From: an uncultured Pelagibacteraceae bacterium
GTDB lineage: Bacteria; Pseudomonadota; Alphaproteobacteria; Pelagibacterales; Pelagibacteraceae
Direction: 5' to 3'
Assembly (NCBI GenBank): GCA_902590845.1
Contig: CACIYJ010000006.1
Span: 1-49,297, forward strand
DNA: 49,297 bases
The notes beneath the pieces were generated by a model. The model saw only the letters and a list, made by a program, of their open reading frames with translations. It was not told the DNA's origin and searched no databases. The stretch's first letter is position 1. Each line of letters begins with the position of its first letter. Below, one piece after another: positions 1 through 9,219 of the stretch. The position numbers and the translations under genes are program-made.

Positions 1-654
1 CAATTAGTATTTAAATTTCCTTTTAAAACGAAATATTATGAGCAAGACTATTATGTTTCTAGCAATAATTTTTCAGCATACCGATTAATCGAAAGTTGGC
101 CAGATTGGCCAGGCAAATGGGTAAATATTTTTGGCCCCAAAGGTTGTGGTAAAACACATCTTTCTAATATTTTAAAAAAAAAAATTAATTTAGTTCAAAT
201 ATTGGATGCTAAAAATATAGATAACGAAATAATATCAAAATTTGAAAAATTAGATTGTCTAATAATAGATAATTATGAGAATAATATTGATGAAAAAATT
301 TTTTATTCAATATTAAACCAATCAAAACAATTAGATAGCTATGTAGTTATAAATTCTATTTTTCCGATAGGAGATATCAAATTTGAATTGAAAGATTTGA
401 AATCTAGAGCTGAGAGTTTCGTAAATTTAGGCATTGAATTGCCAACAGATGATTTATTAAGAGTAATAATTTCCAAATCTTTCTCAGATAAGCAAATAGA
501 AATAAACCCCAAAATATCTGAGTATATTATTAAGAATATAGAACGTTCATATGAAAAAGTATTTAAATTTATAAAAGAAATCGACGATTTGTCTTTATCT
601 TCTGGAAAATCGATAAATATTAATTTAATAAAAAAAGTATTAATTGATGAATAA
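1..654 (+). CDS. hda: DnaA-like regulatory inactivator Hda (5' end outside window)
   Basis: The reading frame is open from base 1, so the start codon lies upstream; 217 residues are visible. It is a DnaA-type AAA+ ATPase without the C-terminal DNA-binding domain. The visible part holds a Walker A loop GPKGCGKTHL (fragment residues about 45-54), a Walker-B-like IIDNYE, a sensor-1-like VVINS, and the arginine-finger region LKDLKSRAESF. Proteins of this build (Hda/HdaA) bind the sliding clamp and promote hydrolysis of DnaA-ATP after initiation; this role comes from the family, and the clamp-binding N-terminus is outside the window or not recognisable. The gene overlaps the start of aspS by 8 bases, suggesting coupled translation. 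A full-length DnaA is unlikely because the protein stops right after the AAA+ lid. Confidence 0.85.
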   Translation, partial: QLVFKFPFKTKYYEQDYYVSSNNFSAYRLIESWPDWPGKWVNIFGPKGCGKTHLSNILKKKINLVQILDAKNIDNEIISKFEKLDCLIIDNYENNIDEKIFYSILNQSKQLDSYVVINSIFPIGDIKFELKDLKSRAESFVNLGIELPTDDLLRVIISKSFSDKQIEINPKISEYIIKNIERSYEKVFKFIKEIDDLSLSSGKSININLIKKVLIDE

Positions 655-2434
655 ATATAGATCTCATAATTGTTCTGAGTTAACAGAAAAAGATTCTGGG
701 AAAACGGTCTCTTTATCTGGTTGGCTGCACAGAAAAAGAGATCATGGAAATTTATTATTTATAGATTTAAGAGATCATTTTGGATTAACTCAATGTGTTA
801 TAGAAAATAATAGTAAATTTTTTTCTGTATTAGAAAAACTTAGACCCGAGTCTGTTTTAACTATTACAGGACAAGTTGTTAAAAGAGAAAAAGGAACTGA
901 AAATTTAGAATTATCAACTGGTAAAATTGAGATTAATACTCAATCAATTAAAATTTTATCAGAGTCAAAAGATTTGCCAATGCCAGTTTTTGGTGAGCAA
1001 GACTACCCAGAAGATATTAGATTAAAATATAGATTTTTAGATTTGAGGAGAGAAGAAATGCATAAAAATATTATATTAAGATCTAAAGTAATATCTTTTA
1101 TAAGGTCTGAAATGTTGAAATTAGGTTTTCTTGAATACCAGACTCCAATTTTAACTTCATCGAGTCCTGAAGGTGCTAGAGATTTTTTAGTACCTAGCAG
1201 ATTAAATCCAGGTAAATTCTATGCTTTACCTCAAGCGCCTCAACAATTTAAGCAGTTAATTATGGTTTCAGGATTTGATAAGTATTTTCAAATTGCACCA
1301 TGTTTTAGAGATGAAGATGCAAGAGCTGATAGAAGCCCAGGTGAATTTTATCAACTTGATATCGAAATGTCTTTTGTAGAACAAGAAGATGTTTTTAAGG
1401 TAGTAGAAACTTTAATGATAAATTTATTTAAAAATTTTTCATCAAAAAAAATAATGAACAATAAATTTCCAAGAATTTCTTACCAAGAAGCAATGCTTAG
1501 GTATGGTACTGACAAACCTGATTTAAGGAACCCTTTATTGATAAATGATATTACAAATATTTTTACTAGGAATGATGTTAAATTTGATATTTTTAAGAAA
1601 TTGGTAAAATCAGGTTCTAAAGCAAGATGCATCGTTACTAAAAATACAAAAGATAAACCAAGAAGTTTTTTTGACAACATTGATAAATGGGCAAAAGAAC
1701 AAGGTGCATCTGGTTTAGCTTATTTTACAATTGAAAAAAATGAGAAAATTTTAGGCAAGGGGCCTGTAGGTAAATTTTTTAGCGAAGATTCTTTAAGAGA
1801 AATAATGAAAATTTGCAATGCCGAGGTGGGAGATAGTATATTTTTGTCCTGCGGCAAAATAAGTGAAGTTGAAAAAATTTTATCAATTTCTAGAGATAAA
1901 ATAGCAAAAGATTTAAATTTAATTGATGAAGAACAATTTGCATTTTGTTGGATTGTTGATTACCCAATGTATGAATTAGACGAACAAACTAAAAAAATTA
2001 AATTTAGTCACAATCCTTTTTCAATGCCGCAAGGAGAAGTAGATAAATTAAATTTTAATAATCCTCTAGAAATAAAAGCATTCCAATATGATATTGTTTG
2101 TAATGGCGTTGAGTTGTCTTCAGGGGCAATCAGAAATCATATGCCTGAATTAATGTATAAGCTTTTTTCAATAGCAGGTTATGACAAAAAAAAAGTTGAA
2201 GAAAAATTTAGCGGAATGTTAAATGCGTTAAGCTATGGAGCGCCACCACATGGAGGAATAGCTCCAGGCGTAGATAGGATTGTAATGTTACTTGCAAACG
2301 AGAAAAATATTAGAGAGATAACGCTATTTCCCATGAATCAAAATGCTCAAGATTTAATGATGAAAGCTCCTTCTGAAGTTGAAGAAAAACAATTAAAAGA
2401 ACTTGGAATAAAGATTGATATTAAAAAAAATTAA
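647..2434 (+). CDS. aspS: Aspartyl-tRNA synthetase
   Basis: This class II aminoacyl-tRNA synthetase charges tRNA with aspartate (595 residues from the ATG at 647; a TTG three bases earlier is in frame but less likely). An N-terminal OB-fold anticodon-binding domain ([11 protein letters not shown]) is followed by motif 1 near EYQTPIL. The motif 2 region [10 protein letters not shown] follows. A bacterial-type insertion (GAD-like) domain lies at about residues 290-420, and motif 3 is [13 protein letters not shown] near the C-terminus. The active-site segment has the form [11 protein letters not shown]. Whether the enzyme is discriminating or also makes Asp-tRNA(Asn) cannot be decided here; that depends on gatCAB and asnS elsewhere. 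The start overlaps hda, and the end overlaps the convergent NrdJ-like gene by 4 bases. Confidence 0.97.
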   Translation: MNKYRSHNCSELTEKDSGKTVSLSGWLHRKRDHGNLLFIDLRDHFGLTQCVIENNSKFFSVLEKLRPESVLTITGQVVKREKGTENLELSTGKIEINTQSIKILSESKDLPMPVFGEQDYPEDIRLKYRFLDLRREEMHKNIILRSKVISFIRSEMLKLGFLEYQTPILTSSSPEGARDFLVPSRLNPGKFYALPQAPQQFKQLIMVSGFDKYFQIAPCFRDEDARADRSPGEFYQLDIEMSFVEQEDVFKVVETLMINLFKNFSSKKIMNNKFPRISYQEAMLRYGTDKPDLRNPLLINDITNIFTRNDVKFDIFKKLVKSGSKARCIVTKNTKDKPRSFFDNIDKWAKEQGASGLAYFTIEKNEKILGKGPVGKFFSEDSLREIMKICNAEVGDSIFLSCGKISEVEKILSISRDKIAKDLNLIDEEQFAFCWIVDYPMYELDEQTKKIKFSHNPFSMPQGEVDKLNFNNPLEIKAFQYDIVCNGVELSSGAIRNHMPELMYKLFSIAGYDKKKVEEKFSGMLNALSYGAPPHGGIAPGVDRIVMLLANEKNIREITLFPMNQNAQDLMMKAPSEVEEKQLKELGIKIDIKKN

Positions 2435-3252
2435 TTTTTAGATTTTAGATTGATTCTTACATCAGAAAGATCAACCAGTTTTTCTTCGTAATTACTTCTT
2501 ACAAAACCTTTTGAGGTTATATTTTTAACAATTTTTAGGAATTTATCATCTGCATTCTCATTAGTTATATCTTTAGTGCTTGCAATTGAAGGGGTATGAG
2601 CTAGTTCTTCTTTCCCTAAATATGAGATAGCAAGTTCTCTAAACACATAATCTAAAATTGAAGATGCGCTTAAAATTCTATCATTACCAATTACATTTCC
2701 AGACGGTTCAAATTTGGTGTCAATAAAGGCATCCACATATTCATCAAGCGGAACTCCATATTGCAAACCAAGAGATATTGCGATCGCGAAATTATTCATC
2801 ATAGCTTTAACTAATTCACCTTCTTTATTTGTATCAATAAAGATTTCGCCTATTTTTCCATCATCATATTCACCAGTATGTAAATAAACTTTGTGATCTC
2901 CAATTTGTGCTTTTTGAATATAACCTTTTCTACGGTCAGGCATTTTAAATCTTGCATTATTTTTTACTTTTATTGGATTAATATCATTAAAAATATTTTG
3001 ATTTTTAGAATCTGTAACTTTTTCTGAAATAGATGAAGACAACAAGCTATCAGTTTTTTTGATTTTTTCTGAAGATTTTTTGCTATTTCCAACCTTTTTT
3101 GTTTTACGGTTGTTTAGTTTGACATCAATAACCTCAACTTCTCCATCGTTTCTCGAATCAATTTTTGCTAACTCTTGATCATTAAGATTATCTAGAGTGT
3201 GAACTGTTTTAAAGGTACACGTATAATAAGTTTCAACTATAAATTTTTTCAT
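2431..3252 (-). CDS. Stand-alone TSCPD-domain protein, homologous to the C-terminal part of class II ribonucleotide reductase (NrdJb-like)
   Basis: Residues about 104-215 match the C-terminal region of adenosylcobalamin-dependent ribonucleotide reductase Nrd[21 protein letters not shown], then a segment ending [10 protein letters not shown], then [20 protein letters not shown] and [14 protein letters not shown]. That is the TSCPD domain. The protein has 273 residues and none of the catalytic barrel, so it cannot be a complete reductase. The N-terminus ([12 protein letters not shown], then [15 protein letters not shown]) is different, and a lysine- and serine-rich linker lies between. In Pseudomonas aeruginosa the enzyme is split into NrdJa and NrdJb, so this could be a separate second subunit, or a regulator that kept the fold. 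No nrdJa partner is next to it. It is divergent from the NDUFA12 gene. The domain assignment is firm; the function is open. Confidence 0.75.
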   Translation of the reverse strand: MKKFIVETYYTCTFKTVHTLDNLNDQELAKIDSRNDGEVEVIDVKLNNRKTKKVGNSKKSSEKIKKTDSLLSSSISEKVTDSKNQNIFNDINPIKVKNNARFKMPDRRKGYIQKAQIGDHKVYLHTGEYDDGKIGEIFIDTNKEGELVKAMMNNFAIAISLGLQYGVPLDEYVDAFIDTKFEPSGNVIGNDRILSASSILDYVFRELAISYLGKEELAHTPSIASTKDITNENADDKFLKIVKNITSKGFVRSNYEEKLVDLSDVRINLKSKN

Positions 3253-3359
3253 TTTAGAAAAGGAATCTGTTTATTAAAGATATATAGCAAATATATTAAG
3301 TGTCTGATATATATAATTATACACTTATTAATTGTGTGGATTTATAAAAATCAAAAAAA
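3253..3359. promoter_or_regulatory. Divergent intergenic region with ACAC/GTGT repeats (possible NrdR-type operator)
   Basis: This 107-base region separates the NrdJ-like gene (minus) from the NDUFA12 gene (plus). It contains AAGTGT at 3298-3303 and ACACTT at 3321-3326 as an inverted pair. It also contains ACAC at 3321-3324 facing GTGT at 3334-3337 with 9 bases between. NrdR boxes, which control ribonucleotide reductase genes, follow ACAC-N8-GTGT, so the spacing here is one base too long. The location beside an nrd homologue is suggestive only, because A+T-rich DNA gives such matches by chance. Confidence 0.25.
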
Positions 3360-3710
3360 ATGAATTTAAAAATATTTTTTACTTGGTGGAATAGACAGAC
3401 GTTTGGAACTTTTCTAAAGACATTATTTTTTGGAGAATTTGTGGGTAAAGATGAATTTGGAAATAAGTACTATAAAAATAAAGAGAATGAACGATGGGTG
3501 ATATACTCTAACAATATTGAAGCCACAAAAATTACCTCCGATTGGTTTATGTGGATGCATCATACAATAGACAAAATTCCTAATAATAATGAGAAAAAAT
3601 ATAACTGGCAGAAAAATCATTCAGAAAATAAAACAGGATCTAAAGATAGCTACAAACCAACAAAGATTAAAAAAGACGATAAATTAAAAAAATATGAAAC
3701 TTGGAAATAG
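3360..3710 (+). CDS. NADH:ubiquinone oxidoreductase NDUFA12-family accessory subunit
   Basis: This small protein (116 residues) belongs to the NDUFA12 (B17.2) family of complex I accessory subunits, which occurs in mitochondria and Alphaproteobacteria. Visible signatures are FGEFVGKDEFGNKYYKNK, ERWVIYSNNIEATKI and WFMWMHHTIDKIP, the usual GxDxxGNxYYE / RRWV.Y / W..WlHH pattern. The C-terminal third is lysine-rich. It is expected to sit on the matrix-like cytoplasmic arm of complex I; that comes from the family. It is far from nuoA/nuoB, which begin at 48613, and the neighbouring DUF2155 gene overlaps it by 17 bases, so the two are probably co-translated. No Shine-Dalgarno sequence is evident before the ATG; an A-rich stretch precedes it. 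Confidence 0.9.
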   Translation: MNLKIFFTWWNRQTFGTFLKTLFFGEFVGKDEFGNKYYKNKENERWVIYSNNIEATKITSDWFMWMHHTIDKIPNNNEKKYNWQKNHSENKTGSKDSYKPTKIKKDDKLKKYETWK

Positions 3711-4203
3711 TACATTTGTTTTATCAATTTTTCTCTTGTTTTTTTGTTGTTTACCATCTCTTGCTGAGGATAAAATTTTAAGCGGACCTTTAATTAATTT
3801 GAATGAATTAAAACCGAGTTTTGAAGAAACTGACAATTCAATAGACGATGTAATAAAGAATGATTCAATTAAGAATAAAAAAAAGATTTTACCAAAAAAT
3901 AATTTATCGAACGCAAAGCTTATTGGTTTAGATAAAATTACCGCTAAAACTTCAGAGATTATAATAAATTTGGGTGAAACAAAGAAATTTGGCCCGCTTG
4001 AAATTAAAGTATTAAGATGTGGAAAAATTATTTCAGAAAATAAAAATGATAGCGTTGCTTACCTACAAGTTAAAGATGTGTCAGAGAATGAAAATGAAAA
4101 AGTTTTTATTTTTAATGGCTGGACGTTTTCATCTGATCCAACGATAGCTCCTTTTGATCATGCGATCTATGATTTACAGTTAGTAAACTGTAATAATGTT
4201 TAG
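3694..4203 (+). CDS. DUF2155-domain secreted protein
   Basis: The product (169 residues) begins with a clear signal peptide: a basic MKLGN start, a hydrophobic core LSIFLLFFCCLPSL, and a likely cleavage at LAED. The mature part carries the DUF2155 pattern: LIGLDKITAKTSEIIINLGE, FGPLEIKVLRCGK, then FNGWTFSSDP and a final HAIYDLQLVNC with paired cysteines. This family is found in Alphaproteobacteria next to NDUFA12 and acetyl-CoA carboxylase genes, as here. It is expected to be periplasmic. Its molecular role is not known to me. Its stop codon overlaps the stop of convergent accC by 3 bases. A serine/lysine/asparagine-rich low-complexity segment lies between signal peptide and domain. Confidence 0.85.
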   Translation: MKLGNSTFVLSIFLLFFCCLPSLAEDKILSGPLINLNELKPSFEETDNSIDDVIKNDSIKNKKKILPKNNLSNAKLIGLDKITAKTSEIIINLGETKKFGPLEIKVLRCGKIISENKNDSVAYLQVKDVSENENEKVFIFNGWTFSSDPTIAPFDHAIYDLQLVNCNNV

Positions 4204-5537
4204 TAGAATTTTTCTTTACTCAGCCAATTGGTATCAAAATCAGAATTTAAAAACTTTTTATGATTTAATATTTTTTTGTGAAGATCTATAGTGGTTGTAA
4301 TTCCTTCTAAGACAAACTCATCTAATGACCTCAGAGTTCTTTGGATAGCCTCGGATCTATTTCTTCCTTTGCAAATAACTTTAGCTATTAAACTGTCATA
4401 GTAAGGTGTAATTTTACAACCTTGAAAAATTGAACCATCTACTCGTGTTCTAAAACCAGAAGGTTGATGGAATACATTAATTGTGCCTGGACTTGGTTGA
4501 AAATCTAAAGCTGGATTTTCTGCATTGATCCTACATTCAATAGAGTGACCTCTCGGCATTATATCATTTTGTTTTAAAGCAGTCTCGCCGTTAAATGCGA
4601 TCCATAGCTGTTCTTTAACAATATCTATTCCAGTTTGCACTTCTGTAACAGGATGTTCAACTTGAACACGTGTATTCATTTCAAGAAAATAAAATTTTCC
4701 ATTTTCATAAATAAATTCTACCGTTCCAGCGCCTTCATAACCAATTTGCTCGACCATTTTTACTGTTTTTTCCAACAAGTCTTTTCTTTGTTCATTAGTT
4801 AAGACTGGACTTGGAGTTTCTTCAATTAATTTTTGATGTCGTCTTTGAACTGAACAATCTCTTTCTCCTAAGTGGACTGTTTTGTTTTTTCCAGACATGA
4901 TTTGCACTTCAATATGTCTTGGGTGTTTAAAATATTTTTCAATATACAGCTCATCGTTTCCAAAATATTTTTTTGCTTCATTTTTTGCTGTTAAAAATAA
5001 ATTTTCCAATTGACTTTCTTCATCAACAATTTTCATTCCTTTTCCACCACCACCACTTGCCGCTTTTATCAATACCGGGTATCCAATTTCTTTACATATA
5101 GATTTTGCTTCGGAGAATGATTTAACTCCTCCTTCAGAACCTTCAATTACCGGCAAACCATATTTTTTTGCTGTTCTTTTGGCTTCAATTTTATCTCCCA
5201 TTTTAGAAATTAAATCAGCGCTTGGTCCAATAAATTTAATGCCATGTTTACTAACTATCTCTGCAAATTTTGCATTTTCAGATAAAAAACCATAACCAGG
5301 ATGAATAGCTTCTGCTCCAGTCAAATCTACAGCCGACATAATTGAAGAAACATTTAGATAACTATTTTGAGGTTGATGAGATCCTATACAAACACTTTCA
5401 TCTGCTAATCTTACATGCATAGAATCCGAGTCCACGTCTGAGTGTACAGCTACAGTTCCAATGCCCCATTCTTTACATGCTCTTATTATTCTAACAGCAA
5501 TTTCACCTCTGTTAGCTATCAATACTTTTTTGAACAT
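4200..5537 (-). CDS. accC: Biotin carboxylase subunit of acetyl-CoA carboxylase
   Basis: AccC carboxylates the biotin on BCCP with bicarbonate and ATP, the first half-reaction of malonyl-CoA synthesis for fatty acids. At 445 residues it is the standard bacterial length. The N-terminal domain begins MFKKVLIANRGEIAVRIIRA. The ATP-grasp glycine-rich loop is KAASGGGGKGMKIV (about residues 158-171). The active-site segment is EMNTRVQVEHPVTE, with the metal-binding Glu and catalytic Arg. The C-terminal biotin carboxylase domain includes RINAENP and YYDSLIAKVI. It lies 6 bases after accB and forms the operon aroQ-accB-accC. It converges with the DUF2155 gene. Confidence 0.97.
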   Translation of the reverse strand: MFKKVLIANRGEIAVRIIRACKEWGIGTVAVHSDVDSDSMHVRLADESVCIGSHQPQNSYLNVSSIMSAVDLTGAEAIHPGYGFLSENAKFAEIVSKHGIKFIGPSADLISKMGDKIEAKRTAKKYGLPVIEGSEGGVKSFSEAKSICKEIGYPVLIKAASGGGGKGMKIVDEESQLENLFLTAKNEAKKYFGNDELYIEKYFKHPRHIEVQIMSGKNKTVHLGERDCSVQRRHQKLIEETPSPVLTNEQRKDLLEKTVKMVEQIGYEGAGTVEFIYENGKFYFLEMNTRVQVEHPVTEVQTGIDIVKEQLWIAFNGETALKQNDIMPRGHSIECRINAENPALDFQPSPGTINVFHQPSGFRTRVDGSIFQGCKITPYYDSLIAKVICKGRNRSEAIQRTLRSLDEFVLEGITTTIDLHKKILNHKKFLNSDFDTNWLSKEKFY

Positions 5538-5543
5538 TATTTT

Positions 5544-5969
5544 TTATTTTAGAACAATTAATGTCTGACCAAACTCTACTGGCTGGCCATCATTTACAAG
5601 GATTTTCTTTACTGTGCCATCACTTGTTGAAGGAACGTGGTTCATTGTCTTCATTGCCTCAACTATCATAACTGTTTGACCTTTCTTAATTTTATCTCCG
5701 ACTTGAATAAATTTTTTTGCACCAGGTTCAGGAGACAGATAAGCTGTGCCAATAATTGGAGATTTAACCCTTACCCCATCACTTTCATCCGACTCATTAA
5801 GAACTGCCTTATTAGACGAAACAATAGCTGCAGATTTAATTTGTTCTATTCCTTTAGAAGCTTTTGAAACTTTAATTTTTGTTTGACCCTCTTGATATTC
5901 AAGTTCTGTTAAATTAAATTCACTTAAATGCTCGACTAGTTCTTTAATTAATTTTTTATCTATTTTCAT
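5544..5969 (-). CDS. accB: Biotin carboxyl carrier protein of acetyl-CoA carboxylase
   Basis: AccB (141 residues) carries the biotin that shuttles carboxyl groups between AccC and the carboxyltransferase AccAD. The biotin attachment motif EAMKTMNHV is present, with the modified lysine at residue 107. The C-terminal lipoyl/biotinyl fold runs from about residue 66 (VRVKSPIIGTAYLSPEPGAK) to the end. The N-terminal helix region (LIKELVEHLSEFNLTELEY) and a Ser/Lys linker are typical. The ATG overlaps the aroQ stop codon (TAATG), so translation is probably coupled to aroQ. Confidence 0.96.
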   Translation of the reverse strand: MKIDKKLIKELVEHLSEFNLTELEYQEGQTKIKVSKASKGIEQIKSAAIVSSNKAVLNESDESDGVRVKSPIIGTAYLSPEPGAKKFIQVGDKIKKGQTVMIVEAMKTMNHVPSTSDGTVKKILVNDGQPVEFGQTLIVLK

Positions 5970-6406
5970 TACTTTAAATAAGTTTTCATTGCTGTTAATG
6001 CCATTACATATCCATCAGTTCCAAAACCACATATAATGCCAGTCGCTATTTTACTTATTAGTGATTTATGCCTGAATTCTTCTCTATTGTAAATATTAGT
6101 AATATGCAATTCGATTATTGGCATTTTAAGTATTTTTAATGCATCATGTATTGCTACAGAAGTATGTGTATAACCACCAGCATTTATAATTAAGCCGTGA
6201 TGTTTTTTTCTTGCCTTTTGAATTTCCTCAACTAACTCTCCTTCAATATTTGATTGAAATAAAGAAAGGTCAATATTATTTTTTTTAGCAAATTCTTTAC
6301 AATTATTTTCAATATCTTTTAATGTAATATTGCCGTATTTTTCTTTTTCTCGCTCCCCTAAAAGGTTGAGGTTTGGCCCGTTAAGAATTATAATTTTATT
6401 CATCAT
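5969..6406 (-). CDS. aroQ: Type II 3-dehydroquinate dehydratase
   Basis: AroQ converts 3-dehydroquinate to 3-dehydroshikimate in aromatic amino acid synthesis. The 145-residue protein begins MMNKIIILNGPNLNLLGERE and has the catalytic tyrosine in KEKYG (residue 24). NAGGYTHTSVAIHDAL supplies substrate-binding residues, and ELHITNIYNREEFRHKS carries the conserved His and Arg. Either of two adjacent ATGs could be the start. It is the first gene of an operon with accB and accC, a common proteobacterial arrangement, and it is divergent from thiS with 31 bases between them. Confidence 0.96.
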   Translation of the reverse strand: MMNKIIILNGPNLNLLGEREKEKYGNITLKDIENNCKEFAKKNNIDLSLFQSNIEGELVEEIQKARKKHHGLIINAGGYTHTSVAIHDALKILKMPIIELHITNIYNREEFRHKSLISKIATGIICGFGTDGYVMALTAMKTYLK

Positions 6407-6437
6407 TAATTATATAAGTTACTTAGTTAACTCAATT

Positions 6438-6641
6438 ATGGCAAAAATACAATTAAATGGGAAGAAAATCACAATAAGACCCAAAGTAACTATTTATGAA
6501 TTATTAAAAAATTTTAAGCTTAATAATAAAAAAGTAGCTATAGAGCATAACGGAATTATTATCCCAAAAGCAAATTATAAAAAAAAATATTTGAAAAATG
6601 ACGACAAATTAGAAGTAGTACACTTCATAGGAGGAGGGTAA
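6438..6641 (+). CDS. thiS: Sulfur carrier protein ThiS
   Basis: This 67-residue ubiquitin-fold protein carries sulfur as a C-terminal thiocarboxylate for synthesis of the thiamine thiazole ring. It begins [13 protein letters not shown] and ends FIGGG, keeping the di-glycine tail needed for adenylation and sulfur loading. The frame stays open upstream to 6330, but that part runs back over aroQ on the other strand, and the ATG at 6438 gives the usual ThiS length. thiG follows after one base. No TPP riboswitch fits in the short space upstream. The activating enzyme ThiF is not in the window. Confidence 0.92.
   Translation: MAKIQLNGKKITIRPKVTIYELLKNFKLNNKKVAIEHNGIIIPKANYKKKYLKNDDKLEVVHFIGGG
6629..6638 (+). 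promoter_or_regulatory. Strong Shine-Dalgarno for thiG inside the end of thiS
   Basis: The run AGGAGGAGGG, which also codes for the glycine tail of ThiS, sits 4-8 bases before the TTG at 6643. It is one of very few clear Shine-Dalgarno sequences in the window and supports the unusual TTG start of thiG. The essential C-terminal glycines (GGA GGA GGG) thus double as a ribosome binding site. Confidence 0.7.
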
Positions 6642-6642
6642 T

Positions 6643-7416
6643 TTGAAGAGAGATATTTTTAAAGTTGCAAATATAAAGTTGAAATCTAGATTAATTGTTG
6701 GAACTGGAAAGTATAAAAATTTTAAGGAAACAGCTCAAGCAGTAAAAGCTTCTGGAGCTGACATGGTTACAGTCGCTGTAAGACGAGTAAATATTATTGA
6801 TAAAAAAAAACCAATTTTAACTGATTATCTTAATCCAAAAAAAATAATTTATTTACCTAATACTGCAGGATGTTTTAATTCTGAAGAAGCTTTAAGAACA
6901 CTAAGGCTTGCAAGAGAAATGGGCGGATGGAAATTAGTTAAGCTAGAAGTCTTAGGAGATAAAAAAACTTTATATCCAAATATGATTGAGACACTTAAAT
7001 CAACAAGAACACTTGTTAAAGAAGGTTTCAAAGTAATGGTTTATTGTACCGATGATCCATTATTAGCTAAAAAACTAGAAGATTATGGAGCATCAGCGAT
7101 TATGCCGCTAGCGTCTCCAATTGGTTCAGGCTTAGGTTTACAAAATAAAGTTAATATTTCTATAATAATTAAACAATCAAAAGTTCCTGTGATTGTAGAT
7201 GCTGGAATAGGAACAGCATCAGACGCAACTATTGCAATGGAGATGGGTTGCGATGGTGTTTTAATTAATAGCGCAATCGCAAATGCAAAAAATCCAATTA
7301 GAATGGCTAGCGCATTTAAAAATGCAGTAATTTCTGGGAGAGAATCTTATTTAGCAGGTAGAATGAAAAAGAAATTCTTTGCCACACCAAGCTCTCCAAT
7401 AGATGGTTTAATTTAA
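6643..7416 (+). CDS. thiG: Thiazole synthase ThiG
   Basis: ThiG combines 1-deoxyxylulose 5-phosphate, dehydroglycine and sulfur from ThiS-COSH into the thiazole phosphate moiety of thiamine. The 257-residue TIM barrel shows [11 protein letters not shown] near the start. The Schiff-base lysine is K100 in VKLEVLGD. The phosphate-binding parts are [11 protein letters not shown] and [13 protein letters not shown], and [13 protein letters not shown] and the C-terminal LAGRM are also present. It starts with TTG, one base after the thiS stop, behind a strong Shine-Dalgarno. The last 9 bases overlap the convergent rne. The dehydroglycine-making enzyme (ThiO or ThiH) is not in the window. Confidence 0.96.
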   Translation: MKRDIFKVANIKLKSRLIVGTGKYKNFKETAQAVKASGADMVTVAVRRVNIIDKKKPILTDYLNPKKIIYLPNTAGCFNSEEALRTLRLAREMGGWKLVKLEVLGDKKTLYPNMIETLKSTRTLVKEGFKVMVYCTDDPLLAKKLEDYGASAIMPLASPIGSGLGLQNKVNISIIIKQSKVPVIVDAGIGTASDATIAMEMGCDGVLINSAIANAKNPIRMASAFKNAVISGRESYLAGRMKKKFFATPSSPIDGLI

Positions 7417-9219
7417 TTTTTTTTTCTTCCTTTTAACCCATAATGTTCGTGGTTGCTTAATTTTTTTTTTTACAGTTTTAGCTTTTTTTAACTTTTTTAG
7501 ATCTGTTTTATCGTCTATTTTTTCTTTATTTTTTGAACTTTTTTTTATTTCATTAATTTTATCAATTTTTTCAAATGTATTTATAATTTTTTTTGATTTA
7601 TTTAAAAGTTCAATCTTATATTCTGGTATAATTAGCGCAGTGTCAGCTATAAGATTAATTTTAAAAGAATATTTTTTCTCAAAATATTCAATTTCTTTTG
7701 ATAATTTGTTCTCAATATAAATCTTAACTTTTTCAGGAATATGAGCTTTTGTAATTTTTGCTTTATTAGTAAACGCTAGAAACTCAATTGTCTTTATAAC
7801 TTTTTGTGCAAAAGAATCTATAGAAAGTATAGTTTCCCAGTTAATTGAACCTTCTCTAAGTCTTTGTCTTGTCATCTCAAGCAAACCAAAATTACTAATT
7901 TTGCCTACTTGAATCCGAGCTCTATCTTTTCTTATGCTTTCTCTCATTTTTTTTTCTACTATTCTTCTATTATAAAAATTCAACATGTCTATAAAATCTA
8001 TTACGATTAAACCAGACAAGTCTCTAATTTTTATTTGGCGAGCTATTTCTTCAGCTGCTTCAAGATTCGTATTTAATGCTGTTTTTTCAATATTCATTTG
8101 TTTTGTTGATTGTCCAGAATTTATATCTATTGCCACAAGTGCTTCAGTTGGATTGATCACCAAATAACCACCAGATTTTAATTTTACCTTAGGTTCAAAG
8201 ATATTATTTAATTCTTTTTCGATATCTGCATCGTGAAAAAGCGGAATCTTTCCTCGATATTTTTTTACATTCTTTACATTTTTAGGCATTAATTCTTTCA
8301 TAAACTTTTTTGCCTTTTGATAAGCTTCATTACCATCAATATATACATTTTTTGTCTCATTATCGTACGTATCTCTAAGAGTTCTTTTAATAATATCCCC
8401 TTCTTCATAAACCAAAGATGGAGCATTAGAATTTAATGCTTTCTCTCCAATTTCTTCCCAAGTTTTTAATGTATTCTGAAAATCTTTTTCTATTTCATTT
8501 CTTGTTTTGTTGGCGCCAGCAGTTCTAACTATAACACCCATGCTTTTTGGAATTTCAATTTGATTTAAAATTCCTCTAATTTTTTGTCTATCTGAAGAAT
8601 TAAATATTTTTCTGGATATACCTCCTCCTCTAGGAGTGTTTGGCATTAAAACTATATACTTACCAGCTAGAGAAACGAATGTAGTTAAAGCAGCTCCTTT
8701 TTGACCTCTTTCTTCTTTAATAACTTGAATCAATATGACTTGGCCTGGTTTTATTACTTCTTGTATCTTATATCTCTTTAAACCGTATGAAGTATTTAAT
8801 TCTTCTCTATATTCTTTTTTTACATCTTCATCAGTTTTAATTAAATTTTTTTCTTCTGATTTTTCACTTTGATTTTCTTTATTTTTCTCATTAGATAGTT
8901 CTTCTAAATTTTTATTTTTAAGATTTTCTCTTATTTTTTCTTCAGCATCTTTTATTTTTTCTTTGTCTTCAAAAGGAATTTGATAATAATCTGATTGAAT
9001 ATCGTTAAATGCTAAAAAACCATGTCTAATTCTACCAAAGTTAATAAATGCAGCTTGTAGAGAAGGCTCAACTCTGCTGACAGTCCCAAGATAAATATTA
9101 TTTTTAAAGTTTAACTTGTTTTTATCTTCAAACTCATATTCCTCAATTGAGGAGTTTGATTTAAGAACGATACGGGTTTCATTTGGATGCGAAGCATCAA
9201 TGTATAAATTTTTTTCCAT
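7408..9219 (-). CDS. rne: Ribonuclease E/G family endoribonuclease, without CPxCxG zinc-link
   Basis: This endonuclease of mRNA decay and rRNA/tRNA maturation has 603 residues. The S1 domain ([20 protein letters not shown], residues 43-62) is split by a charged insert at about 85-145, as in alphaproteobacterial RNase E. The catalytic core has AIDINSG (Mg-binding D365) and IDFIDM (D411), plus the 5'-sensor/S1 segment [13 protein letters not shown]-like at 166-180. Unlike E. coli and Caulobacter enzymes, [13 protein letters not shown] (445-457) is not followed by CPxCxG, so the zinc-link that joins dimers is missing. The C-terminal scaffold is reduced to a basic tail (about 555-603). An AAGGAA-like Shine-Dalgarno lies about 10 bases before the ATG. 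rne is divergent from mrcA. Confidence 0.92.
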   Translation of the reverse strand: MEKNLYIDASHPNETRIVLKSNSSIEEYEFEDKNKLNFKNNIYLGTVSRVEPSLQAAFINFGRIRHGFLAFNDIQSDYYQIPFEDKEKIKDAEEKIRENLKNKNLEELSNEKNKENQSEKSEEKNLIKTDEDVKKEYREELNTSYGLKRYKIQEVIKPGQVILIQVIKEERGQKGAALTTFVSLAGKYIVLMPNTPRGGGISRKIFNSSDRQKIRGILNQIEIPKSMGVIVRTAGANKTRNEIEKDFQNTLKTWEEIGEKALNSNAPSLVYEEGDIIKRTLRDTYDNETKNVYIDGNEAYQKAKKFMKELMPKNVKNVKKYRGKIPLFHDADIEKELNNIFEPKVKLKSGGYLVINPTEALVAIDINSGQSTKQMNIEKTALNTNLEAAEEIARQIKIRDLSGLIVIDFIDMLNFYNRRIVEKKMRESIRKDRARIQVGKISNFGLLEMTRQRLREGSINWETILSIDSFAQKVIKTIEFLAFTNKAKITKAHIPEKVKIYIENKLSKEIEYFEKKYSFKINLIADTALIIPEYKIELLNKSKKIINTFEKIDKINEIKKSSKNKEKIDDKTDLKKLKKAKTVKKKIKQPRTLWVKRKKKKLN

